Origin: JAAYPI01 sp036734385
Lineage (GTDB): Bacteria > Bacteroidota > Bacteroidia > Bacteroidales > Paludibacteraceae
Direction of reading: 5' to 3'
Assembly (NCBI GenBank): GCA_036734385.1
Contig: DAIMYQ010000016.1
Coordinates: 1 to 34,540 of the forward strand
Length of the DNA stretch: 34,540 nucleotides
Under the pieces are notes generated by a model. The model worked only from the letters and a program-made list of their open reading frames with translations, did not search any database and was not told where the DNA came from. Within the stretch, counting starts at the first letter, position 1. Every line of letters begins with the position of its first letter. Position numbers and translations under genes: made by a program. Of this stretch, positions 24,361 through 32,337 are shown piece after piece.

Positions 24361-27300
24361 ATGCAAAAACAGGTATTTCAGACTAATTCGGCTACTCGCT
24401 GGAAAAGTTTTGTTTGGTTTGTTCGTGTCTTATTTGTTTTTCTTCTGGTAATCGTAAGTTCAGTTGTAATTTCTTTGTCTGATAAAAGAGATTATGACTT
24501 AAAAGTGTTGACCTACGAGGCAAAAAGGTTGCCTAACATTAATGTTGATGCTGCAAAATCTCATGTTTCTAATAGGGAACTTAAGGACTTTGCCAAACGA
24601 GTAAAGCTATTTAGGAAAAAACATTCCAATTCTTTTTGCAAGGCTAATAAAATGGCGGAAATACCTGGACATGTAAAAAAATATCTTCCCCTTAGAGCTG
24701 GCTTTTTTGTAAACTGGGATATGAATTCCGCCTATTCTTTGCAGAAAAATGTAAGTAAAATGAATATGGTTCTTCCCGAATGGTCGTTTTTGAATAATGC
24801 TAAGGGAAACGTTACAACAAAGGTTGATATAAGGGCATTAAATTTGCTTCGGAAGAACAAAGTTGCAATTGTGCCTATGTTGAGTAACTATTTTAATAAT
24901 AAATGGAATGGAGATAGTGCTTCAATTGTCATGAAGAGTCCTAAATCCAGGCGTATTCTTATTTCCCAAATTGTAAACTTTATAGAGAAATATTCGTTTC
25001 AAGGAATAAATATTGACTTAGAAAATTTACCCAGTGGTTCTGAAAATGATTTATTGCTGTTTTCTAGAGAATTGAAGGAGATGCTTGAGCCAAAAGGTTA
25101 TTTGGCCACGATTGATCTTTCTGTTAATATGCGTCAGGATATGTATCAGAAGCTTTCCAAATATTACGATTTTCTATTTTTAATGGCTTATAATGAACAT
25201 TCCCCAGAAGGTTTACCTGGAAGTGTTTCTTCTTTGCCATTTGTGGAAAAGTCTCTCGACGTTGCACTTAAAAATGTACCTTCCGGTAAAGTTATATTAG
25301 GTCTTGGTGCTTATGGGTTTGACTGGGCAAAAGGTATGCCCGGACAAAAAATTTCATATCAGAATATGGTGTCTTTGGCTAAAGAACATGATGGACACTT
25401 AAGTTTTAATTTTCTTCATTCAGATCTTACATTGCACTACTATGATAACAAAGGTGTTGAGCATGAAGCTCATTGTAATGATGCGATAGGAGTTTTTAAT
25501 TTAATGCGTACAGCAGAAGATTACGGGACAGGTGGAGTTGCTTTATGGTATCTTGGATCGGAAGATAACCGTATTTGGAATTATTATAACCGTTCATTAA
25601 ACATAGACTCTTTGGGCAAAAAACCATATAATTGTGGAAATATTAAAACAATTAATGCCATTTCATCTGTAAATTATGACGGAAAGGGTGAAATATTGGA
25701 AATTCTAAGTGCACCTACGCCTGGAAAAACAGATTTTGATTATGATACAATAGATTATCTTATTACAAATGAAAAATATCTTAGTTTACCAAGTTCGTAT
25801 TTACTTAAAAGGTATGGGGCAGATAATGCAAAAAAAATAGCTATTACGTTTGATGATGGTCCGAATGAAGATTATACCCCTAAAATTTTAGATATTTTGA
25901 AGAAAAAGCATGTTCCTGCTACGTTTTTCGTTATCGGAATGAATATTGAGGATAATATTCCCCTTATCAGAAGAATGTATCATGAAGGTCATGAAATAGG
26001 TAATCATACTTTTACTCACCCCAATTTGGAAATAACGTCGGATGACCGAGAACGCATAGAATTACGGTCAACACGATTGTTGCTGGAGAGCATACTGGGA
26101 AAATCTACAGTTCTTTTCCGACCTCCCTACAATACGGATGCTGAACCGAAAAACTTGTTTCAAATGCGTTCATTGGCTGTTGCAAATGATGAAAGATTCA
26201 TTGCTGTAACTTCGTTTATAGATCCCAATGACTGGGAGGAAGATGTTACATCAGATACGATTGTGGCAAGGGCAATTCAGCACCAAAAGGCGGGAAATAT
26301 TATTCTACTCCATGATGCCGGAGGAAACCGAAAGGCAACCATTAGGGCATTACCAAGAATTATAGATTATTACAGAAGTCAAGGTTATACGTTTGTTACG
26401 GTATCTTCCTTAATGGGAAAAACTCGGGATCAAGTTATGCCCGTTGTAAATTCGAGATTTAAGTTTTCTGAAAAGTTGGATTATACCTTTTTCTTGATTA
26501 CCTTTTTTTGGGAGCACTTTTTGCATGGATTTTTCTTGGTAGCCATTATTCTTGTTACTTTGCGATTGCTATTTATTGCGTTATTGGCAATATTGCAACA
26601 TCGTCGTGAGAAAAAGCACCCAATTCAAATATCAACTGATTTTCTTCCCAAAGTAAGTATTATTGTACCAGCCTACAACGAAGAACTTAATGCCGTTCGT
26701 ACCGTTGAAAATTTGCTCAAGACAGAATATGCCAATTTTGAAGTTATATTTGTGGACGATGGCTCTAAGGATGGTACTTACGAGAAAGTCCTAAATGTAT
26801 TTGCCGGAAATGATAAGGTCCATGTATTTACAAAGCCCAATGGAGGTAAGGCTGCTGCTTTGAACTTTGGAATTCAGCAAGCTTTGGGCGAAATAATGGT
26901 TTGTATTGATGCTGATACCGTTTTGCCTCCTAATGCCATTCCTTTGCTTATTCCTTATTTTGCAGATGAAAAAGTTGGTTCTGTTGCAGGAAACGTGAGG
27001 GTTGGAAATAAGGTAAATGTACTGACAAACTGGCAATCTATTGAATATACCACCAGTCAGAATTTTGATAGACGGGCATTTGACTATGTGAATTCTATTT
27101 TAGTAGTTCCGGGTGCTATTGGAGCATTTCGTAAGGAAGCTCTCGAGGCTATTGAGGGTTTTACAACTGATACATTAGCAGAAGATTGCGATCTTACATT
27201 GCGTATTTTGCGTTGTGGATATACCATTCGTATTTGCAATGAAGCAATTGCTCTCACAGAAGCTCCTGAAACATTAAAAATGTTTATAAAGCAGCGTTTC

Positions 27301-27717
27301 CGTTGGTCTTTCGGAATGATGCAAAGTTTTTGGAAGCATAGGGATTTGCTGTTTAGTTTTCGTAAACCGAATATTGGGTGGGTAGCTTTGCCAAATCTGT
27401 TGATATTTAATTTTATTATACCGTTCTTTTCTCCGTTGGTCGATATATTGTTTGTTGCAGGATTGTTTACTCGCCATGCTTTGGAGTATACATTGTTTTA
27501 TTTGCTATACTATTTGATAGATTGCATTATTTCATCGCTTGCCTATAGGTACGATCATCAAAAATTTAGTTTGAAACAGGTATGTTCTTTGTTTGTACAG
27601 CGATTTATTTATCGTCAATTATTGTTTGTCGTTTTGTTGAAAGCATACTTAAAAGCTATAAAAGGAGAAATAGCAAATTGGGGAGTACTAAAACGTACAG
27701 GCAATGTACAAAGTTAA
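24361..27717 (+). CDS. Trimodular GH18-NodB deacetylase-GT2 polysaccharide synthase
   Basis: 1118 residues from the ATG at 24361; a GTG at 24289 would add 24 residues and is less likely. An N-terminal membrane helix (about 15-40) is followed by a GH18-type hydrolase domain of the YaaH style (INIDLEN, with D219 and catalytic E221), a NodB deacetylase domain (TFDDG with D498/D499, H549 and H553, FRPPYN, ILLHDAGG), membrane helices (about 710-760) and a GT2 processive synthase domain: DDGS D799/D800, DAD D850-D852, ED E941/D942 and QRFRW 978-982, then C-terminal helices. All catalytic motifs are intact. The parts correspond to PgaC/IcaA (synthase) and PgaB (deacetylase plus hydrolase) of poly-N-acetylglucosamine systems, so an exported, partly deacetylated hexosamine polymer is the likely product. 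Confidence 0.88.
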   Translation: MQKQVFQTNSATRWKSFVWFVRVLFVFLLVIVSSVVISLSDKRDYDLKVLTYEAKRLPNINVDAAKSHVSNRELKDFAKRVKLFRKKHSNSFCKANKMAEIPGHVKKYLPLRAGFFVNWDMNSAYSLQKNVSKMNMVLPEWSFLNNAKGNVTTKVDIRALNLLRKNKVAIVPMLSNYFNNKWNGDSASIVMKSPKSRRILISQIVNFIEKYSFQGINIDLENLPSGSENDLLLFSRELKEMLEPKGYLATIDLSVNMRQDMYQKLSKYYDFLFLMAYNEHSPEGLPGSVSSLPFVEKSLDVALKNVPSGKVILGLGAYGFDWAKGMPGQKISYQNMVSLAKEHDGHLSFNFLHSDLTLHYYDNKGVEHEAHCNDAIGVFNLMRTAEDYGTGGVALWYLGSEDNRIWNYYNRSLNIDSLGKKPYNCGNIKTINAISSVNYDGKGEILEILSAPTPGKTDFDYDTIDYLITNEKYLSLPSSYLLKRYGADNAKKIAITFDDGPNEDYTPKILDILKKKHVPATFFVIGMNIEDNIPLIRRMYHEGHEIGNHTFTHPNLEITSDDRERIELRSTRLLLESILGKSTVLFRPPYNTDAEPKNLFQMRSLAVANDERFIAVTSFIDPNDWEEDVTSDTIVARAIQHQKAGNIILLHDAGGNRKATIRALPRIIDYYRSQGYTFVTVSSLMGKTRDQVMPVVNSRFKFSEKLDYTFFLITFFWEHFLHGFFLVAIILVTLRLLFIALLAILQHRREKKHPIQISTDFLPKVSIIVPAYNEELNAVRTVENLLKTEYANFEVIFVDDGSKDGTYEKVLNVFAGNDKVHVFTKPNGGKAAALNFGIQQALGEIMVCIDADTVLPPNAIPLLIPYFADEKVGSVAGNVRVGNKVNVLTNWQSIEYTTSQNFDRRAFDYVNSILVVPGAIGAFRKEALEAIEGFTTDTLAEDCDLTLRILRCGYTIRICNEAIALTEAPETLKMFIKQRFRWSFGMMQSFWKHRDLLFSFRKPNIGWVALPNLLIFNFIIPFFSPLVDILFVAGLFTRHALEYTLFYLLYYLIDCIISSLAYRYDHQKFSLKQVCSLFVQRFIYRQLLFVVLLKAYLKAIKGEIANWGVLKRTGNVQS

Positions 27718-27784
27718 TTTGATTCATTTACCTTAATGCGAGTAATCAGAATAAAGCGATTTACATGAAATTATTCAATAACGT

Positions 27785-27814
27785 TTTGTTTTTATAAAAA
27801 AAATGATAAATTTG
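27785..27814 (+). promoter_or_regulatory. Promoter for the small membrane protein/SORL-like unit
   Basis: TTTG (27785-27788), 18 bases, then TAAATTTG (27807-27814), an exact TAnnTTTG. The predicted start near 27821 gives a leader of about 30 bases to the ATG at 27853. The element separates this unit from the large enzyme gene upstream. Confidence 0.6.
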
Positions 27815-27852
27815 TAAAAAGTAGTAAGTTACTGTAAATAGTATTGATTATT

Positions 27853-28038
27853 ATGGGGAATATGTTTGTGTATTTTGGAATTCTGGGGTTTATTATGGTG
27901 ATTTTCTCGTTTCTTACTGGTATGCGAATCATTAAAATAAAAGCACAATATCGTATACACAAAAAAATAGGAATCGTAGGGTTTGGTATAATCACAATAC
28001 ATGCAGTTGCTATGTTGTATTACTATTTTTTTACTTAA
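27853..28038 (+). CDS. 61-residue di-histidine membrane protein
   Basis: The ATG at 27853 is preferred to a TTG at 27844. Two hydrophobic helices (about 5-24 and 39-59) are joined by a basic loop (RIIKIKAQYRIHKK). H36 before and H50 inside the second helix are 14 residues apart in the setting RIHKKIG...ITIHA, which resembles the H-x13-H heme-ligand helix of cytochrome b561, ferric reductase-like and MsrQ-type membrane proteins (typically HRxLG...HA). A full protein of that kind has four or more helices, so this would be a minimal version acting as a dimer. Its own promoter and the 24-base gap to the next gene suggest a two-gene unit with the secreted protein. I do not know a named family; heme binding is inferred. 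Confidence 0.6.
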   Translation: MGNMFVYFGILGFIMVIFSFLTGMRIIKIKAQYRIHKKIGIVGFGIITIHAVAMLYYYFFT

Positions 28039-28062
28039 AAATTTTCATTAAAAATAAACAGT

Positions 28063-28398
28063 ATGAAAAAATCAATTTTAACTTTAATTTTTTTGTCATT
28101 TGCAGGATTGTTGATGGCACATCCTCCTAAAAGTGTAAATTTGACTTATAACAAAGAAGGTAAGATAAAAATAGTTGTGGTGCATAATGTGAAAGATGTA
28201 GCTACCCATTATATCAAACAAATAATCATATTTGTTGATGGCAAGCAGGTAAAAACGTTAGATTTTAAAACACAAACTAATGTAAAAGAGGAAGATGTAG
28301 AGGTTGTTGTGCCGGAAGTTAAATCCGGTAGTGAAGTTAAAGTAAAGGCCACTTGTAATATTTTTGGTTCTAAAACTGGAAAAATAAAAATACAGTAG
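28063..28398 (+). CDS. Secreted superoxide-reductase-like (SORL) fold protein
   Basis: 111 residues. A signal peptide ends at LLMA-HPP, so the mature protein would begin with His20. The body is a single Ig-like beta domain. HNVKDVATHYIKQIIIFVDG (41-60) resembles the H-x-x-x-x-x-H-x-I-x-W-I segment of desulfoferrodoxin/neelaredoxin, with H41 and H49, though the His spacing is 8 instead of 6. TCNIFG (97-102) resembles the CNxHG iron-ligand motif, with Cys98 kept but the His replaced by Phe101. It could be a periplasmic metal or redox protein derived from the SORL/SoxZ-like fold, or one that has lost the iron centre. The resemblance is distant and seen by eye only. It is followed by a hairpin terminator. 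Confidence 0.6.
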   Translation: MKKSILTLIFLSFAGLLMAHPPKSVNLTYNKEGKIKIVVVHNVKDVATHYIKQIIIFVDGKQVKTLDFKTQTNVKEEDVEVVVPEVKSGSEVKVKATCNIFGSKTGKIKIQ

Positions 28399-28410
28399 AT
28401 ACTTATTTGT

Positions 28411-28467
28411 ACAAGAAATATGAGGAGAGGGTAAAACGAATAAATTGTTTTTACTCTCTCTTCTTGT
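28411..28467 (+). terminator. Hairpin terminator after the SORL-like gene
   Basis: GAGAGGGTAAAA (28425-28436) pairs with TTTTACTCTCTC (28449-28460) with one G-U, and ACAAGAA (28411-28417) pairs with TTCTTGT (28461-28467) across a 7-base bulge. There is no clean T-run after it, so efficiency is uncertain. It separates this unit from the men promoter starting at 28482. Confidence 0.5.
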
Positions 28468-28481
28468 TAGTAACTATTTCG

Positions 28482-28512
28482 TTGTAAATTATTTTTAAAA
28501 GTTATACCTTTG
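28482..28512 (+). promoter_or_regulatory. menF: Promoter of the menaquinone operon
   Basis: TTG (28482-28484), 20 bases, then TACCTTTG (28505-28512), the same arrangement as the epimerase promoter. Predicted start is near 28519, leaving a leader of about 118 bases before menF. A second exact -7 element, TAACTTTG (28618-28625), lies only 11 bases before the ATG and has no -33 partner. Confidence 0.65.
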
Positions 28513-28636
28513 GCTTAGAATAAAGGAATAGCGACAAAAGGGAGGTATTACCTGACTGTTAGCTGGAAATAAGCCCATTAATTTGTGATATCTTTCCAGC
28601 TTTCTGTTCGAAAATAGTAACTTTGAATTACCTAGG
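28513..28636 (+). promoter_or_regulatory. Structured 5' leader of the men operon
   Basis: AGCTGGAAA (28561-28569) pairs perfectly with TTTCCAGCT (28593-28601). GGCTTA (28512-28517), just at the promoter/leader border, is complementary to TAAGCC (28570-28575), which lies in the loop of that hairpin, so a pseudoknot is possible. AGGT-ATT-ACCT (28543-28553) is a small hairpin, and its TTACCT recurs at 28628-28633 directly before the start codon. No known riboswitch class was recognised. A role in regulating menF is inferred from structure and position. Confidence 0.4.
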
Positions 28637-29737
28637 ATGCAATCCGGCAATTATACAAAACAGATTAAAATCTTATCAGACTGCCTACAACGAGCGATTC
28701 CCTTTGTTGCATATCGTTTGCCGGGTAGCGGTAAAATATGTTTATTAGTAGCGGAGAAGGTGGATTCGTTTTTTTTTCAAGGACAAGACTTGTTTTCTCA
28801 CCGAGGGTTTGTTTTAGTGCCATTTGACAATGAAAATGCTCCAGCATATTTTCTTAAAACTCGATTTGACGCAGAGCTTGATTCTATTTCTATTGAACAA
28901 ATTCAATGGATAGAACAACAACCAAAAATTCCATTGAATTTGGGAGTTTATCATGATTTTTCCTGTTTACAGAATTATCAGCAATCTTTTAATAAGCTAT
29001 TTCAGGCAATTCAACAAGGGAAAATTGAAAAAGCAATTCTTTCACGTTGTCATTTTGTGGAGCATGTTGAAGCTCTAAAAGCCGCTTCTTTCTTTCTCGA
29101 TTTGTGCGTGTTGCAATCTTCCACCTACAATTATTTATCGTACGTTCCCGGTTGTGGTTTATGGATGGGAGCAAGCCCAGAATTGTTTCTGTGCAGGAAT
29201 GAATGTTTTTTTGAAACCGTTTCTCTTGCAGGAACTATGAAGCAGAGCAATCAAATGGATTGGAGCAAAAAAGATTTGAAAGAGCAAAATATTGTAACCA
29301 ATTACATTTCCGAACAATTACGAGATTTTAATGTTGACGTTGTTGATAAAATTGGACCTAAGACGGTTTCAGTAGGACAAGTTGCTCACCTAAAAACTGT
29401 TTTTCATTTTTCAAAGGATAGTCTTCCGAAAAATGTAGGTAAATTTGTGGAGGCTTTTCATCCGACTCCTGCGGTGTGCGGTTACCCAAAAAAATTGGCA
29501 AAACAACTTATTTTGCAAACGGAAACACATCAACGAAGTCTTTATGGCGGTTTCTTGGGCAAAATTGATGCTGATGGACAGTTTTCTTTTTATGTTAATA
29601 TTCGTTGTGTGCAGTTTTTTGAAAATGGAGTAGGTCTGTATGTAGGCGGTGGAATTACAGCCATGTCAAATGTTGAGGAGGAGTACAACGAAACTCTTTT
29701 AAAAGCTGATGGTTTGATGCTAGTACTTTCAAAATGA
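28637..29737 (+). CDS. menF: Isochorismate synthase
   Basis: 366 residues, chorismate-utilising enzyme family. It converts chorismate to isochorismate, the first committed step to menaquinone. The C-terminal catalytic region is clear: SPELFL, AGTMKQ, then HPTPAVCGYPKKLA, ETHQRSLYGGFLG, and GGGITAMSNVEEEYNET, which hold the Mg-binding Glu residues and the active-site His. The N-terminal third is less conserved, as usual. It opens the operon menF-menD-menB-menC-menE and is followed by a 43-base gap. Its place before menD distinguishes it from siderophore isochorismate synthases (EntC). Confidence 0.93.
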   Translation: MQSGNYTKQIKILSDCLQRAIPFVAYRLPGSGKICLLVAEKVDSFFFQGQDLFSHRGFVLVPFDNENAPAYFLKTRFDAELDSISIEQIQWIEQQPKIPLNLGVYHDFSCLQNYQQSFNKLFQAIQQGKIEKAILSRCHFVEHVEALKAASFFLDLCVLQSSTYNYLSYVPGCGLWMGASPELFLCRNECFFETVSLAGTMKQSNQMDWSKKDLKEQNIVTNYISEQLRDFNVDVVDKIGPKTVSVGQVAHLKTVFHFSKDSLPKNVGKFVEAFHPTPAVCGYPKKLAKQLILQTETHQRSLYGGFLGKIDADGQFSFYVNIRCVQFFENGVGLYVGGGITAMSNVEEEYNETLLKADGLMLVLSK

Positions 29738-29780
29738 TAATTTTCTTTTCTCGAGATCGGAATAATTGATAATTTAATAT

Positions 29781-31469
29781 ATGACTAAACAATTTTCGGA
29801 TAAAAAAACAGCCAAAGCCTTAGTCGATTTATGTGTGGAAGGAGGTATACGAGAAGTAGTACTATCCCCGGGTTCTCGCAATGCTCCTTTAATTTTTTCT
29901 TTTTCTGCCTGCGATGAAATTAAAACTTTCACTGTAGTAGACGAACGTAGTGCTGCTTTTTTTGCTTTGGGAATGGCTCAACAATTGGGTCGTCCTGTCG
30001 GTTTAGTCTGTACCAGTGGTACCGCTGCCTTGAATTATGCACCTGCCATTGCCGAAGCTTACTACCAGCAAATTCCGTTGGTCGTGATTACAGCCGATCG
30101 TCCACAAGAATGGATCGACCAGGCTGATGGACAAACCATCCGTCAGGATAAAGTTTATGCAAACTTCATTAAGTATTCATGCACATTACCCGCGGAAATA
30201 CATTTCCATGAGGATGAATGGCAATTGAATCGTTTTGTGAGTGATGCGTTGTTTTTTTGTATGCACCAAAGCAATGGACCTGTGCATATTAATGTTCCAT
30301 TGACTGAACCACTATACGGTAGAACTGTATATAATACCCCTGAATTAAAGCTTTATACTAGGTGTAAGGCTGAATCACACGTAATAACCAGTCAATTGCA
30401 AGAAATCATTAAAAAATATAATTCTTCGAAATCTGTAATGATTTTGGTTGGTTTACAAAAGCCTAATGTGGAACTGAGTCGGATATTAAACGTTTTGGCA
30501 GAAGAGAAGAACGTGCTCGTATTATCGGAAACAACTTCTAATCTTAACAATAAAAATTTTATTGTATGCATTGACCGTGTCTTGGCATCCATTGATTCGG
30601 AAGACCAACATGCTTTAGCTCCGGATTTATTAATTACTTTCGATGGTCAGGTAACATCCAAAAATATCAAGGTATTATTACGAAAAAATAAACCTCAAGA
30701 ACATTGGCATATCAGTTTGTCGCCGAATGCTCCAGACACTTATAGAGCTTTAACTGCTTCAATTGAAATGACACCTGTTTCTTTTTTAGAAGCTATTAGC
30801 AAAGAAGGAAAACCTAAGGGAAAAGGCTACATAGATTTTTGGCTGATGCAAAATAAATTGGCATCGCAAAAACACAATCGTTTTGTAGATCAATTGATTT
30901 GGAGTGATTTGAGATTTTTTTCCTTGTTGAAAAATTTTATTCCACAGGGTTATCTGTTGCAAATCGCCAATAGTACACCGATACGTTATGTGCAATTATT
31001 TGAAGAATACAGTAAATTTTCCTGTTTTTCAAACCGAGGAACCAATGGTATAGATGGTTGTACCAGTACTGCTGTGGGTGCGGCTTTTGTTTCTGATAAG
31101 CCAACCTTATTTATTACCGGCGATTTGAGTTTTTTTTATGATAGCAATGCTTTGTGGAACAATTACTTGCGACCCGATTTGAAAATTATTGTCATTAATA
31201 ACGGCGGTGGAGGTATATTCCGCCATATTTCAGGACCAATGGACAATGAAGAAATGGAATCCTATTTTGAAGTAAAACAAAATATTTCTTGTGAGCTATT
31301 GGTTAAATGTTTTGGTCTCGATTATCATTGTTGTGAGAATGAGGCTGAAGTTTTAACTAAGCTTCCTGACTTTTTTTCTAAAAATGATAATGCTCAAGTA
31401 TTGGAAATTAAAACACCTCGTTTGGAAAATGCAGAAATTCTGAAAGAATATTTTAATCACCTGAAATAA
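29781..31469 (+). CDS. menD: SEPHCHC synthase
   Basis: 562 residues, thiamine-diphosphate enzyme that joins 2-oxoglutarate and isochorismate to SEPHCHC. SPGSRNAPL (near residue 31) and VDERSAAFFALGMAQ (with the ThDP-activating Glu) form the PYR domain; GTNGIDGCTSTAVGAA and the cofactor motif GDLSFFYDSNALWNN...INNGGGGIFR form the PP domain. Length and motifs are normal for MenD. It is 43 bases after menF and 23 before menB. Confidence 0.95.
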   Translation: MTKQFSDKKTAKALVDLCVEGGIREVVLSPGSRNAPLIFSFSACDEIKTFTVVDERSAAFFALGMAQQLGRPVGLVCTSGTAALNYAPAIAEAYYQQIPLVVITADRPQEWIDQADGQTIRQDKVYANFIKYSCTLPAEIHFHEDEWQLNRFVSDALFFCMHQSNGPVHINVPLTEPLYGRTVYNTPELKLYTRCKAESHVITSQLQEIIKKYNSSKSVMILVGLQKPNVELSRILNVLAEEKNVLVLSETTSNLNNKNFIVCIDRVLASIDSEDQHALAPDLLITFDGQVTSKNIKVLLRKNKPQEHWHISLSPNAPDTYRALTASIEMTPVSFLEAISKEGKPKGKGYIDFWLMQNKLASQKHNRFVDQLIWSDLRFFSLLKNFIPQGYLLQIANSTPIRYVQLFEEYSKFSCFSNRGTNGIDGCTSTAVGAAFVSDKPTLFITGDLSFFYDSNALWNNYLRPDLKIIVINNGGGGIFRHISGPMDNEEMESYFEVKQNISCELLVKCFGLDYHCCENEAEVLTKLPDFFSKNDNAQVLEIKTPRLENAEILKEYFNHLK

Positions 31470-31492
31470 ATAATTTGATAATTAATAGAGAT

Positions 31493-32314
31493 ATGACACA
31501 AAGAAATTGGATTTCCATTAAGGAGTACAAAGACATTAAATTTGAGTTTTGGGAAGGAATAGCCAAGCTGACCATTAACCGTCCACAAGTACGTAACGCT
31601 TTTCGTCCGCAAACCATTAACGAATTGTTGGAGGCTTTTGATGTTTGTCGTGAGCGTATGGATATCGGTGTGGTGGTACTTACAGGAGAAGGAGATAAGG
31701 CTTTTTGTTCCGGTGGCGACCAAAAAGTGAAAGGTTTGGGTGGCTATATTGATGATAATGGAGTACCTCGTCTTAATGTACTCGATTTACACAAGAAAAT
31801 TCGTTCTTTGCCTAAACCGGTAGTGGCTATGGTGAATGGTTTTGCCATAGGTGGTGGACATGTGTTGCATGTGGTGTGTGATCTTTCTATTGCTTCTGAG
31901 AATGCTATTTTCGGACAAACCGGACCTAAAGTAGGAAGTTTTGATGCCGGTTTTGGTTCATCTTATTTAGCCAGTGTGGTAGGACAAAAGAAAGCCCGTG
32001 AGATTTGGTTTCTTTGCAGGCAATATTCGGCTCAAGAGGCTTTATATATGGGCTTGGTAAACAAAGTCGTACCGTTGAATCAGTTGGAAGATACCACCGT
32101 AGAATGGTGTCAAATTATGCTCTCTCGTAGCCATACTGCTTTACGTATGATTAAACGCGGTTTGAATGCCGAACTAGATGGCCAGGCTGGTTTGATGGAG
32201 TTTGCGGGAGATGCTACGTTGATGTATTACCTCATGGAAGAAGCCCAAGAAGGCAAAAATGCTTTTTTGGAAAAACGTACTCCTAACTTTAAGAAATTTC
32301 CTAAATTTCCTTGA
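31493..32314 (+). CDS. menB: 1,4-dihydroxy-2-naphthoyl-CoA synthase
   Basis: 273 residues from the ATG at 31493; a TTG at 31475 is a poorer start. It belongs to the crotonase family and closes the ring of o-succinylbenzoyl-CoA. FCSGGDQKVKG and NGFAIGGGHVLHVVCDLSIA form the oxyanion hole. The segment FGQTGPKVGSFDAGFG has Gly in the position where the actinobacterial enzymes have Asp (QTD), and REIWFLC keeps the Trp, which together mark the bicarbonate-dependent type found in E. coli. It lies 23 bases after menD and 23 before menC. Confidence 0.95.
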   Translation: MTQRNWISIKEYKDIKFEFWEGIAKLTINRPQVRNAFRPQTINELLEAFDVCRERMDIGVVVLTGEGDKAFCSGGDQKVKGLGGYIDDNGVPRLNVLDLHKKIRSLPKPVVAMVNGFAIGGGHVLHVVCDLSIASENAIFGQTGPKVGSFDAGFGSSYLASVVGQKKAREIWFLCRQYSAQEALYMGLVNKVVPLNQLEDTTVEWCQIMLSRSHTALRMIKRGLNAELDGQAGLMEFAGDATLMYYLMEEAQEGKNAFLEKRTPNFKKFPKFP

Positions 32315-32337
32315 AAAATTAATTTGAGGTTACTCCT

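Noticed and set aside
28541..28546. GGAGGT in the men leader as a ribosome binding site
   Set aside because: No start codon with an open frame follows at a usable distance; it is better explained as one arm of a small hairpin.
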